DNA of 64,000 nt from Halovenus marina (lineage in GTDB: Archaea; Halobacteriota; Halobacteria; Halobacteriales; Haloarculaceae). Shown here in pieces: positions 42,659-51,090 of the stretch (the stretch's first letter is position 1; each line of letters starts with the position of its first letter). The notes beneath the pieces were generated by a model. It was not told the origin of the DNA. It searched no databases and worked only from the letters and a program-made list of their open reading frames with translations. The stretch spans positions 992,001-1,056,000 of the forward strand of contig NZ_JBLKNZ010000001.1 in NCBI RefSeq assembly GCF_051414115.1, written 5' to 3'. The position numbers and the translations under genes are program-made.

Positions 42659-42790
42659 GGATGTGGTCACCTCCTGTGTGCGGGCTCGCACTCCCCCGCC
42701 CTCGCGGACAGCGTCCGCGTCCACCGCGACGGTGGAGGATTCCTACTTGGGCTGGGAGCGTCATCAACCCCACACAGGGTGTAGCCTAAA
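42659..42790 (-). promoter_or_regulatory. Structured 5' leader of the rpl7ae operon
   Basis: On the minus strand a TATA-like TTTAGGC (42784-42790; a second copy near 42804) lies about 25 bases before a leader of about 100 bases. The leader begins near a box C-like TGATGA (42761-42766). It contains perfect stems CCACCG-TCG-CGGTGG and GCGGAC-GCT-GTCCGC and a GTGCG-AGCC-CGCAC stem, then GGAGGTG 9 bases before the ATG. Structure is seen directly; a role in L7Ae autoregulation is inferred. Confidence 0.45.
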
Positions 42791-42981
42791 CTGGTCCAGC
42801 GTTGCCTAAAGTGCTTTCGATGGCGATATCCTGTGCCAGATCTGCCCACGCTGTCGACCCGGGCTGTGGCGAGTCCTGCTCTGCTGTTGCTAAAACTGTA
42901 CATATCCCCACGCCGTCAGCCTTGTCTGTGTCCGAGAGGTTCACCCGTGGCTTTATCATTATCTATTTGGGATTTTCTGAT

Positions 42982-43179
42982 ATGGTCGACGTGGTTCCGG
43001 TAGGGTTGCTGGTGTTCGGTCTTATTGCCATGTTCCGACCGGCGTGGATCGCTGTAATCGATCGTCGACAGAACGCTGCTGAAACGACGCGGCGCCCGGA
43101 CGAAATCGAGATGAGCGAAGCCTACTTCGGCATCGCCTTCATTCTGTTCGGTCTCATCTTCACGCTTCGCAGTCTCTGA
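42982..43179 (+). CDS. Small two-helix membrane protein, 65 aa
   Basis: MVDVVPVGLLVFGLIAMFRPAWIAVIDRRQN... has two hydrophobic helices (about 3-25 and 46-63) joined by a basic and polar loop. An FRPAWI motif follows the first helix. A TATA-like TTTATCATTATC (42950-42962) precedes the ATG by about 25 bases, supporting this start rather than the upstream 42802. It resembles small two-TM proteins of the DUF6199 kind, but that match is uncertain. Its role is unknown. It lies alone between the ribosomal operon and the ZIP gene. Confidence 0.55.
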   Translation: MVDVVPVGLLVFGLIAMFRPAWIAVIDRRQNAAETTRRPDEIEMSEAYFGIAFILFGLIFTLRSL

Positions 43180-43260
43180 CATTCACTCCCGGTCGATACA
43201 ACCGTCCTCCTCACAGCTTTACGGAGCAATACAGCGAAGTTGGTCGATAGTACTGTCCAC

Positions 43261-44517
43261 TCACAGGACAATGAAGATGTCGGTCACGTACATGATGGCA
43301 AAGCCAGCGAGGAACGCGAGCAGGTTCGTGGCGCTTGTGACACGTCCACTTTGGCTGCGAACCATCCCGAATATCTCCCAGTTGACCTGGACGATTGCGC
43401 CGACCCCGAGTGCGAGGAAGAACGCGCCGACAGTCGGTGAGTACGCGAGTCCGCCGACCCAGCCACCGAGGATGACCGGAGCGCCAGCGATCACGCCGAG
43501 CGCACCGAAATGGCGCAGTTTTGGACGCGCTTCGTTTGCCATCGGTGCGACGACTGCTGGCCCTTCGGTCACGTTGTGGAGCATGAATCCGATGACGAGG
43601 AAGGCACCGAGAGAGACGCGACCGAGTGCGAACGAACTCCCAATCGCCAGCCCTTCCGCGAAGTTGTGCAGGCCGATGCTCAGAGCGACCAGATAGGCGA
43701 TCCAGAGGCCACTGCTTGCCCGCGTGTCACCGTCTCTGGCGCGTCCGTCACGCCAGGCGCTGATTGCCTGGACGAGTAAGAGCGCGCCGACTGCACCGAC
43801 GACGACGAGCAACTTCCCCTCGTACGCACCGGGCACACGCTCTGCGAGTTCGAGCGACTCGAACCCGGCATCGAAGGCGAGAAATCCAAGCACACCGGCT
43901 GCAAACAGCAACACGCCGTGGAGTGCCCTGTTGCTCATCCCCCGAATGAACGGGAACCAGAACATCCCAATCACGACGGGGATGACCCCGACGAACAGAC
44001 CGATAAGCGCGAACGTCAGGATGACATCCGTTCCGAATCCGGGAGATTCCTGTGGCGCTTCGATGACGTGTTCGACTTTTGCACCGTCCGAAAGCAACAA
44101 CGCCACGTCCAGATCCCAGCCCGGATTCCAGTGATAAGGGAGGACGACGCGTGCGCTCTCCCGCGGCGCGAGTGTCTGGTCACCGCCTGCGCCCCTGATC
44201 TCGAATTCCCAGTAGGCGTCGTCGACGAGTACCTGCGATATCGTCACCTGCTCCGGGCCGTTGTTGGTGATGTGTACGACGACGGTTTCGTCGTCGGGCA
44301 GTGTGTGATGCGTCGCAGTCACGTCGGGGAGTGGCTCACCACCATCGATACCAGCTAGCGGTGAAGTCAGCATAAATACTCCGAGCACGACGACGAACAA
44401 CACGAGCGGAAGCAGTGCAGTGACCCATCGTGGGATGTCACGCCCCAAACCCTTGCGTTGTGAGTTGACACCACCGTTCGGTGTCTTGTTCTCGTCTTTG
44501 GGTGTCTCCTCTGCCAT
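43261..44517 (-). CDS. ZIP-family metal transporter with extracellular N-terminal domain
   Basis: A 418-residue protein. One N-terminal membrane helix (about 30-51) is followed by a beta-rich extracellular domain (52-155) that looks like a CARDB/immunoglobulin-type fold (TISQVLVDDAYWEFEIRG). Then comes an eight-helix ZIP core. The ZIP metal motifs are HNFAEGLAIGSSF in one helix and HNVTEGPAVVAPM in the next, with His/Glu pairs as ligands. It is one base downstream of the multicopper oxidase on the same strand, so they are cotranscribed. A metal uptake role (Fe, Mn or Zn) is inferred. The fused extracellular domain is atypical for ZIP proteins. Confidence 0.85.
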   Translation of the reverse strand: MAEETPKDENKTPNGGVNSQRKGLGRDIPRWVTALLPLVLFVVVLGVFMLTSPLAGIDGGEPLPDVTATHHTLPDDETVVVHITNNGPEQVTISQVLVDDAYWEFEIRGAGGDQTLAPRESARVVLPYHWNPGWDLDVALLLSDGAKVEHVIEAPQESPGFGTDVILTFALIGLFVGVIPVVIGMFWFPFIRGMSNRALHGVLLFAAGVLGFLAFDAGFESLELAERVPGAYEGKLLVVVGAVGALLLVQAISAWRDGRARDGDTRASSGLWIAYLVALSIGLHNFAEGLAIGSSFALGRVSLGAFLVIGFMLHNVTEGPAVVAPMANEARPKLRHFGALGVIAGAPVILGGWVGGLAYSPTVGAFFLALGVGAIVQVNWEIFGMVRSQSGRVTSATNLLAFLAGFAIMYVTDIFIVL

Positions 44518-44518
44518 C

Positions 44519-45775
44519 TCACACCACCTCGAAGAAACTCATCCAGCCCAGTTCGGCGAACTCCGATTGGTGGGCGTGGAACATGTACAGCCCCGGTTCG
44601 TGGTCGGAGTAATCGAGGTCGATGATCCCACGCTGGGCCTGACACTGCATGACCGTATCGATGGTCTTGTGTGTCGGCTGGAGCGTCGTGCCATGATCGT
44701 AGTAATCGAAGAACTGCGAGTGGGTGTGAAACGAGTTGATGGGGTCGAACTCGGTGACGTTGAGTAGGTAGACGAGCTGACGTTGATTCTTGTCGATCTG
44801 AATCGGTCGCTTCGTTCCACTGAGATTCCCATTTTCGTCGGTTTCGCCCGCTCCGTAGGCAAAGGCCCGCGTGTTCGCCGCGTACACCTCGTTCTCTCCG
44901 TCGAAGTTCGTGTCGAAGGAGTTCATCACCATCACCAGTTCGTCGACTTCGTCGTTTTCGGCAGTCGTGTGATTGCGTTGGCTGGCTTCCGCGACGAGTT
45001 CGTCTCGATACTCGTCTGGAATTGGCCCCTGATAGTTGATGTACTCCCGGGGATTCTCACGAACGCGTTCCGGGTCTGGGTCGACGACGAACATCCCGTA
45101 CATCCCGCGATGGATGTGTTCTTTCAGTGGAAGTGCGTGGCAGTGATAGAAGTGGACGCCTGCGGGTTGTGCGCGCCACTCGTAGGTGAACTCCCCACCG
45201 GACTCGATGACGCCGGGGCCGTTCTGTGGGATACCGTCCATTTCGGGGACGATGTTCTTGAAGTGTGGATGGATCGTGTGCCCGTGCCTGCTCCCGTTGA
45301 TGAGTGTGATGCGGATGATGTCGCCCTCGACTGCTCGAATAGTCGGCCCCGGTACCTGGCTCTCGAAGGCCCAGACCGGAAACTCCACGCCCGGCGCAAT
45401 CTCTACTGTCGTGTCGACAACCGTGAACTGGAAGTGTCGAACAGTCTCCCCGTTTTCCTCGTATATCTCCTGTTCGAGGTCGTCCTGTCCGCTCTCGCCA
45501 GTGTTGAACGTCCTGAGGAACTCGTGTGGGTCGAAGCCATCTTCGTACTCACCTGTCGTGCCGAAGTTCCCATGAGCATCGTTCTCGTCATCATCTCCGT
45601 GTCCTTGCTGTGCAGTCACCCCGCTGCTGAGTCCGACCGCAGCACTCCCTGCGACGCCAAGCGCGCCCAACATCGCACGTCTGCTCACCGGGGCGTCCAC
45701 GTCGATGCGTTCCGTGAGCCGACTCTCTAAGCTCTCTGTCACCGACTTCGCCCTGTCGTAGGTTACGCGTGACAT
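44519..45775 (-). CDS. Two-domain multicopper oxidase, Tat-exported
   Basis: A 418-residue copper protein. A Tat signal VSRRAMLGALGVAGSAAVGLSSGVTAQQ lies near residues 30-57. The first cupredoxin domain has HTIHPHF and FYHCHALPLKEHIHRGMYGMFVV, i.e. the type 1 His-Cys-His-Met ligands plus trinuclear-centre histidines. The second domain has NSFHTHSQFFDYYDHG and MFHAHQSEFAELGWMSFFEV. Two-domain architecture fits small laccase or NirK-like forms; full nitrite reductase identity is not assured. It heads an operon with the ZIP transporter, so a metal-oxidase role (Fe or Mn oxidised before uptake) is attractive by analogy with Fet3-Ftr1. A strong SD (GGAGG) precedes it. Confidence 0.87.
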   Translation of the reverse strand: MSRVTYDRAKSVTESLESRLTERIDVDAPVSRRAMLGALGVAGSAAVGLSSGVTAQQGHGDDDENDAHGNFGTTGEYEDGFDPHEFLRTFNTGESGQDDLEQEIYEENGETVRHFQFTVVDTTVEIAPGVEFPVWAFESQVPGPTIRAVEGDIIRITLINGSRHGHTIHPHFKNIVPEMDGIPQNGPGVIESGGEFTYEWRAQPAGVHFYHCHALPLKEHIHRGMYGMFVVDPDPERVRENPREYINYQGPIPDEYRDELVAEASQRNHTTAENDEVDELVMVMNSFDTNFDGENEVYAANTRAFAYGAGETDENGNLSGTKRPIQIDKNQRQLVYLLNVTEFDPINSFHTHSQFFDYYDHGTTLQPTHKTIDTVMQCQAQRGIIDLDYSDHEPGLYMFHAHQSEFAELGWMSFFEVV

Positions 45776-46096
45776 TACAAACCTCCTGCACTCGTGGGTG
45801 TTCGTTTCATACCTCTATTTGATGGGGATCACATAATACTGTTTCTACTCTAATTATATATTTAGATATGTCTAATACCACAACTCTCACTCGGTACAAG
45901 GGATAGAACGGTGGGGAGTGGCTGGAGTGTATCTAACCGCTTGCAAATATCGTTATACTGCCATCTGTGGGTGCGTAAAATATTCGCTACCCCCGGGTGG
46001 CGAATTATTCTTCGAGATGTTACAGCCGACAGTATTATTTCTGGACGGTGCATCCGCAAACGCGCAGCATTTGAGGGTGTATCTACAACTGTGCCT
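45776..46096. other. 321-base divergent intergenic region between oxidase and ABC transporter
   Basis: AT-rich patches (45830-45880 and near 45950-46045) hold promoters for both sides. Besides the TTAGA..TCTAA element and the oxidase ribosome-binding site, no gene was seen. An open frame from 45911 that continues into the ABC gene has atypical, cysteine-rich composition and is taken as non-coding. Confidence 0.6.
45862..45875. promoter_or_regulatory. Candidate metal-regulator operator TTAGA-n4-TCTAA
   Basis: This near-palindrome (TTAGATATGTCTAA) lies about 90 bases upstream of the oxidase ATG in an AT-rich stretch. It is similar in form to DtxR/IdeR-type operators (TTAGG..CCTAA). The assignment is inference. 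Confidence 0.35.
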
Positions 46097-48001
46097 ATGT
46101 CAGAGGATCACGGCGGTTTCGAGGATATTCGGGAACACCTCGACGGGCATCCGATCTGGAGTTTACTCGCGTACGCCCGCCCCTACTGGATACGGTTGAC
46201 TGCTGGTGTCATCACCTCCATCTGTACCCGCCTTGCACGACTGATCCCCCCGATTATTGTCGCAACCGCAATTGATCGGATAATTCTGCAGTCCGGTGAT
46301 CCCGGGCTCTTATCGGACGTGGGACTCATCCCGGGGGGTGAAATTACCCGGGAAGCAGCCCGGATCGCGCTTCTAGAGCGGCTTGTCGTGATCGCAATCC
46401 TCGCGTATATTATTCGTTCTATCACCCGGTTTGCCTCTCGATACCTCCTGCAATCGGCTGCACAGAAGGTGCAACGTGACCTTCGCAACGACACCTACGA
46501 CCACATTCAACACCTCTCCATGGACTTTTTCGTCTCGCATCAGACCGGTGGGATGATGTCTATCCTCAACAGTGACATTAACCGTCTGGAGCAGTTTCTC
46601 AACACCGAGTTCCGACAACTGATCCGGGTCGTCGCGACAGTCGGCGGTATCTCGATTGTCCTCTGGACGTACTCCCCAAAACTCGCACTCATCGCGCTGG
46701 CACCAGTTCCGGTCATCGGACTCGCGAGCGGACTCTTTCTCATGTGGATCGAACCGCGATATAAATCGATCCGGGAGACCGTCGCTCGATTGAACACACG
46801 ACTCGAAAACAATCTCGGGGGAACTGCGGTGATCAAGACGTTCAACCGACACGCCTTCGAGCGCGACCGAGTGGCCGAACAGAGTCAGACGTACCACGAC
46901 GAGAAGGTGGCCGCGTTGCGCATCCGACGGGCGTTTTTCGCCTCGCTCCGCCTGACGACCGGCGTCGTCTTCGTGCTCGTCCTGTACATCGGCGGCACCG
47001 ACATCATCCTCGGCCGGCCCGGTGCACTCTCCGCTGGTGCGTTCGCACTCTTTTTCCTCTATCTCCGGCGGCTGTACTCCCCGATGCGTCGCGTCGGGAA
47101 ATCAGCCAACAAGTATCAACTCGCCAAATCCAGCGCCGAACGTGTCTTCGGTGTACTCGGCAAGGAGCCGACAGTCACCGAACCCGAAGATCCGTACGAC
47201 GCCGATTCGATCTCTGGCGACGTCGCGTTCGAGAACGTCACCTTCAGCTACGACGACCGCGAGCCGGTACTCCGGGACATCTCGCTCGACGTGTCAGCGG
47301 GTACGACCGTCGGACTCGCGGGCCCGACCGGCGCGGGTAAATCGACACTGCTGAAGCTGCTCCCGCGATTTCACGACGTGGACGAGGGTGAGGTTCGCGT
47401 CGACGGCGTCGACGTTCGCGAGTACAGTCTGCGAGCGCTGCGAGACTCGATTGCGATCGTCGAACAGAACCCCTACCTGTTTTCGGGGACGGTCGCGGAG
47501 AACATCGCCTACGGCGACCACAACGTCCTCGAAGCCGAGTGGAAGGGCGACGCCGACGCCGCGACGGCACCCCGTGAACGGATTATCGAAGCGGCGAAGG
47601 CGGCAGAGGCCCACGAGTTCATCACCGACCTGCCGGAGGGGTACGAAACGTTCGTGGGCGAGCGCGGTGTCAAACTCTCTGGCGGCCAGCGCCAGCGACT
47701 CGCGATCGCCCGCGCACTCCTCAACGACCCATCTATCATCGTCTTCGACGAGGCCACCTCTGACGTGGACACCGAGACTGAGGAACTCATTCAGGAAAGT
47801 CTCGACCGCCTCATCGAGAATCGCACAGCCTTCGTCATCGCCCATCGGCTGTCGACAATTCAGGACGCTGACCGCATCGTGATTATGGACGACGGCAAAA
47901 TCGTCGAATCGGGTACGCACGACCAGTTACTCGACCGCGATGGCGAGTATGCTGCCCTCTGGCGGGCACAGGCCGATACGGATCTACAGATGACTCATTA
48001 A
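46097..48001 (+). CDS. ABC transporter, exporter-type (membrane plus ATPase domains)
   Basis: A 634-residue half-transporter. Six membrane helices fill residues 1-345 (MSEDHGGFEDIREHLDGHPIWSLLAYARPYWIRLTAGV onward). The ATPase domain has Walker A GPTGAGKS, Q-loop VEQNPYLFSGTV, signature LSGGQRQR, Walker B IIVFDEATSDVD and H-loop IAHRLS, all intact. An insertion between the Q-loop and signature (NVLEAEWKGDADAATAPRERII) is typical of haloarchaeal homologues. Such homodimeric exporters move lipids, drugs or peptides outward. The substrate is unknown; it is divergent from the oxidase gene. Confidence 0.93.
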   Translation: MSEDHGGFEDIREHLDGHPIWSLLAYARPYWIRLTAGVITSICTRLARLIPPIIVATAIDRIILQSGDPGLLSDVGLIPGGEITREAARIALLERLVVIAILAYIIRSITRFASRYLLQSAAQKVQRDLRNDTYDHIQHLSMDFFVSHQTGGMMSILNSDINRLEQFLNTEFRQLIRVVATVGGISIVLWTYSPKLALIALAPVPVIGLASGLFLMWIEPRYKSIRETVARLNTRLENNLGGTAVIKTFNRHAFERDRVAEQSQTYHDEKVAALRIRRAFFASLRLTTGVVFVLVLYIGGTDIILGRPGALSAGAFALFFLYLRRLYSPMRRVGKSANKYQLAKSSAERVFGVLGKEPTVTEPEDPYDADSISGDVAFENVTFSYDDREPVLRDISLDVSAGTTVGLAGPTGAGKSTLLKLLPRFHDVDEGEVRVDGVDVREYSLRALRDSIAIVEQNPYLFSGTVAENIAYGDHNVLEAEWKGDADAATAPRERIIEAAKAAEAHEFITDLPEGYETFVGERGVKLSGGQRQRLAIARALLNDPSIIVFDEATSDVDTETEELIQESLDRLIENRTAFVIAHRLSTIQDADRIVIMDDGKIVESGTHDQLLDRDGEYAALWRAQADTDLQMTH

Positions 48002-48132
48002 GCAAGACAGACACAGACCGGCAAAGCAGGGGTAAACTCGCTCCGAGCGATCTGTTTCTCCTGTTCTCGACCCCGACGACGAGATACTTCGCTGGAAGTC
48101 GCTCTCCACGTCCAGTCGACCGTAGCGATCTG

Positions 48133-49680
48133 TCACTCGGATTCGCTCGCTTCGGTTGCCCAGTCGAGCGACCGGTCGACCGCGTCGTCCCAGCGACTGT
48201 ACTTGCTGTCGGCTTGTTCGGGATCCATCTCGGGGGTGAACTCGCGGTCGACCTGCCAGTTCGAGCGGAGTTCATCGAGTGTGTCCCAGTAGCCGACGGC
48301 GAGTCCCGCGGCGTAGGCTGCGCCAAGCGCAGTCGTTTCGTCCACCTGCGGACGGACAATCTCTGTCTGGAGAATGTCGGCCTGGAGTTGACAGAGGAAA
48401 TTGTTTTTGACCGCGCCGCCGTCGACGCGAAGCGAGGTAGTTTCCACACCTGAATCAGCTTCCATGGCTTCTGCGACATCGCGGGTCTGGTAGGCGATGG
48501 ATTCGAGCGTGGCACGGACGATGTGTTCCCGTCGTGTGCCACGGGTTATCCCGAGGATCGTTCCTCGGGCACGCCCGTCCCAGTGGGGTGCGCCCAGTCC
48601 CGTGAATGCAGGCACGATGTACACGCCGCCAGTCGAATCGACTGATCTGGCGAGATCCGCCGCCTGCATCGGTTCCTCGATGAGGTCGACATCTTCGAGC
48701 CATTCGATGGCAGCGCCGGTGATGAAGATAGCACCTTCGAGGGCGTACTGGACGGGTTCGCCGGAGCGCTGGAAGGCGACGGTGGTGAGGAGGCCGTGGT
48801 CGGATTCGACGGCATCCTCGCCGGTGTTCATGAGATAAAATGAGCCGGTACCGTAGGTGTTTTTGGCGTCACCTTCGTCGAAGCAGGTCTGGCCGAAGAG
48901 GGCGGCCTGCTGGTCACCGAGCGCGCCAGCGACAGGGATCTCCGCCTCCAGAAAGCCGTCAGCGTGGGTGGTGCCGTAGTACTTTTCGTCAGAGGAGGGA
49001 CGCACCTCGGGAAGCATCGACCGGGGCACCGAAAACTCCTCGAGGAGTTCGTCGTCCCAGTCCATGTCGTGGATGTTGTACAGCATGGTCCGGGAGGCGT
49101 TGGTGACGTCGGTGATGTGATTGCCAGTCAGCTTGTAGGTGAGCCACGAGTCGATAGTTCCCATCAGGAGTTCGCCCGCCTCCGCACGGTCACGAAGCCC
49201 AGCACTCTCTGACCGGCCCGACTCGATCCTGTCTGCGTTGTCGAGGAGCCACTCGACTTTGGTGGCCGAGAAGTAGGCGTCGGCTTCGAGTCCGGTTTTC
49301 TCGCGGATCCACTCGACTTTCTCTTCGGCTTCGAGTTCCTCGACGCGGTCGGTGGTGCGGCGGTCCTGCCAGACCAGAGCGTTATGAACTGGCTTGCCGG
49401 TTTGTTTGTCCCAGACGATGGTGGTCTCGCGCTGATTGGCAATCCCCAGTGCCTCGATGTGGCTCGGGTCGAGCGTCGAGTGAGCGAGTGCGCGGGTGAC
49501 GACGTCTTTGGTGTTTTCCCAGATTTCTATCGGGTCGTGTTCCACCCAGCCAGGTTCTGGATAGAACTGCTCGTGTCGTTCGTAGGCACTCCCGACGACC
49601 TGCCCGCTGTGGTCGAAGACCATAAAGCGGGTGCCGGTCGTCCCCTGATCGATCGTCCCGACGTATGTCTCTTCCATCAT
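48133..49680 (-). CDS. glpK: Glycerol kinase, copy 1
   Basis: A 515-residue FGGY kinase. The phosphate-binding DQGTTGTRFMVFDHSG is at the N-terminus, and GGVYIVPAFTGLGAPHWDGRARGTILGITRGT and DGGAVKNNFLCQLQADIL mark the second FGGY domain. It phosphorylates glycerol to sn-glycerol-3-phosphate with ATP, the first step of haloarchaeal glycerol catabolism. Two adjacent ATGs (49680, 49677) could start it. Large parts of its DNA are almost identical to glpK2 at 52188, including third codon positions. It is the last gene of the minus-strand group, downstream of the Orc-like ATPase. Confidence 0.94.
   Translation of the reverse strand: MMEETYVGTIDQGTTGTRFMVFDHSGQVVGSAYERHEQFYPEPGWVEHDPIEIWENTKDVVTRALAHSTLDPSHIEALGIANQRETTIVWDKQTGKPVHNALVWQDRRTTDRVEELEAEEKVEWIREKTGLEADAYFSATKVEWLLDNADRIESGRSESAGLRDRAEAGELLMGTIDSWLTYKLTGNHITDVTNASRTMLYNIHDMDWDDELLEEFSVPRSMLPEVRPSSDEKYYGTTHADGFLEAEIPVAGALGDQQAALFGQTCFDEGDAKNTYGTGSFYLMNTGEDAVESDHGLLTTVAFQRSGEPVQYALEGAIFITGAAIEWLEDVDLIEEPMQAADLARSVDSTGGVYIVPAFTGLGAPHWDGRARGTILGITRGTRREHIVRATLESIAYQTRDVAEAMEADSGVETTSLRVDGGAVKNNFLCQLQADILQTEIVRPQVDETTALGAAYAAGLAVGYWDTLDELRSNWQVDREFTPEMDPEQADSKYSRWDDAVDRSLDWATEASESE
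48681..48933 (-). repeat. Segment nearly identical to 52724-52976 in the second glycerol kinase
   Basis: Over about 250 bases only two differences from the other copy were found by eye, including at synonymous positions. This implies recent duplication or gene conversion. Confidence 0.75.
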
Positions 49681-49780
49681 TCACACCCAGACTGTTTGGC
49701 CCACTCGTTCGACCGCATTCCTGATGCAACTACTGACGCAATCGGTAAAATACTACTCCTGCTGTACGCATCTCTGCCCC

Positions 49781-50959
49781 CTATGACGACTGCAGATCGT
49801 ACAGTCGTCGAAACACGGTCGGTGGAAAGCGCAACTCGACTCTGCTCGGCGGACGGCCTTTGCCGGTCGCCGTGTCAGACTGGACCCGCTCGACGATACC
49901 GATCTCCGCCATCTCGTAGAGAAACCGCTTGACTGTTCCCGGCGAGAGGTCGACCGATGGCTTCGCACTGATCGCCTCCGTGGTCTTCGTGACTGACGCT
50001 CTGTCCTCGGGGTCCAGGTCGACGAGTTCCCGAAGAACTAGCTGTCTGTTTGCGGGAAGGACCAGCACCCGGCCAAGAGAGACGGATGGCCGTGGGATCT
50101 CCTCGAACGCTGCGGTGATGTCTTCCTCGCGAAGCCGGCTCTGTTCGGCCCGGTTCGCTCGGTCGGCGGCAATAAACAGTGCCGCCAGCGCGTCGTGTGC
50201 GTTCCCGTCGGCCCACTCAGCGATCTGCCGAGCGAGGTCGTGGTCGAGCGCCTGCTGGGCCAGCCCCTTCGAGGCCCGACTCATCAACACGTCGACGAGC
50301 ATCTGCTTCCGGTAGCGCTCGATACGGATCGACGTCGCGGTGTACTCCGTCAGCGCGATTTCGTCGGGTTCGTTTCGCCCAATCGCGAGCCAACTCACGT
50401 TGCTCGGCAGGCCCGCAAATAGGTCGATGAGGTCGCTCGTCTCCGTGCTGTTTGGCTCGCCGACGTGGTCGACGCCGATGACGACTCCGGTTCGCGACGC
50501 CCGGAGGATGTCGTGGAGCCGAGTCCGGAGTTCGCCGGTACTGATCCCGTGTTCGGGAACCGGGTCTTCGACGAGTGCGTCCAGCACGCGATGATAGAAG
50601 GCAAACTCGCTGGTCGTCTCGCGGATGTCCACGTAGATGAATCCCGGCGAGGTCTGTGACCCAGCTCGTGTGCTCGTGTAGATGACAGAGCGCGTTTCCG
50701 TGGAGAACCGTTCGAGATGGCTGAAAAGCGCCGTCACGATGGCCGACTTCCCGGACCCAAAGGGCCCGTAGACGTACGCGTTCGGTGGTAATCGCCCATC
50801 GAACACCGTATCGAGGTGGTCGAGCAGTCGCTCGAAGACTGGCCCACGATCCGAGGGCTCGTCGATGTGTGCGACCGGAGAGAGCGCCTCGTAGTCACGA
50901 ACGAGTTGTGGATCCTCGTCCCGGTGCTGTCTTCGTTTTATTCTCGCATCGATGTCCAT
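49781..50959 (-). CDS. Orc1/Cdc6-like AAA ATPase with winged helix
   Basis: A 392-residue protein. It begins MDIDARIKRRQHRDEDPQLVRDYEALSPVAHIDEPSDRGPVFERLLDHLDTVFDG and has Walker A GPFGSGKSAIV. The Walker B region is VVIGVDHVG, lacking the usual Asp-Glu, so ATP hydrolysis may be weak. The C-terminus holds a winged helix (SPGTVKRFLYEMAEIGIVERVQSDTATGKGRPPSRVELRF). It resembles Orc1/Cdc6 proteins but is smaller in conserved signatures. It lies in the glycerol cluster between the facilitator and glpK1 on the same strand. An accessory, non-initiator role (for instance regulation) is possible; no obvious origin repeats were found next to it. Confidence 0.75.
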   Translation of the reverse strand: MDIDARIKRRQHRDEDPQLVRDYEALSPVAHIDEPSDRGPVFERLLDHLDTVFDGRLPPNAYVYGPFGSGKSAIVTALFSHLERFSTETRSVIYTSTRAGSQTSPGFIYVDIRETTSEFAFYHRVLDALVEDPVPEHGISTGELRTRLHDILRASRTGVVIGVDHVGEPNSTETSDLIDLFAGLPSNVSWLAIGRNEPDEIALTEYTATSIRIERYRKQMLVDVLMSRASKGLAQQALDHDLARQIAEWADGNAHDALAALFIAADRANRAEQSRLREEDITAAFEEIPRPSVSLGRVLVLPANRQLVLRELVDLDPEDRASVTKTTEAISAKPSVDLSPGTVKRFLYEMAEIGIVERVQSDTATGKGRPPSRVELRFPPTVFRRLYDLQSS

Positions 50960-51090
50960 ATCGAATCTGGGTGTTCGTTATCCGTGGTTCCGGCCACATA
51001 ATAAAAAGGGTCGTGGTTACCCGGCAGATACTGTCACTTGTGGTCGGGCGCTCCGTTGCTGTCTGGTGGTGGAATTGAGATGCAGACCCC

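Noticed and set aside
42659..42724. Longer L7Ae start at 42724
   Set aside because: It lies inside the structured leader; ATG at 42658 has a strong Shine-Dalgarno site.
45911..46096. In-frame extension before the ABC transporter start
   Set aside because: The sequence lies in the AT-rich control region and is not protein-like; start at 46097 follows a promoter.
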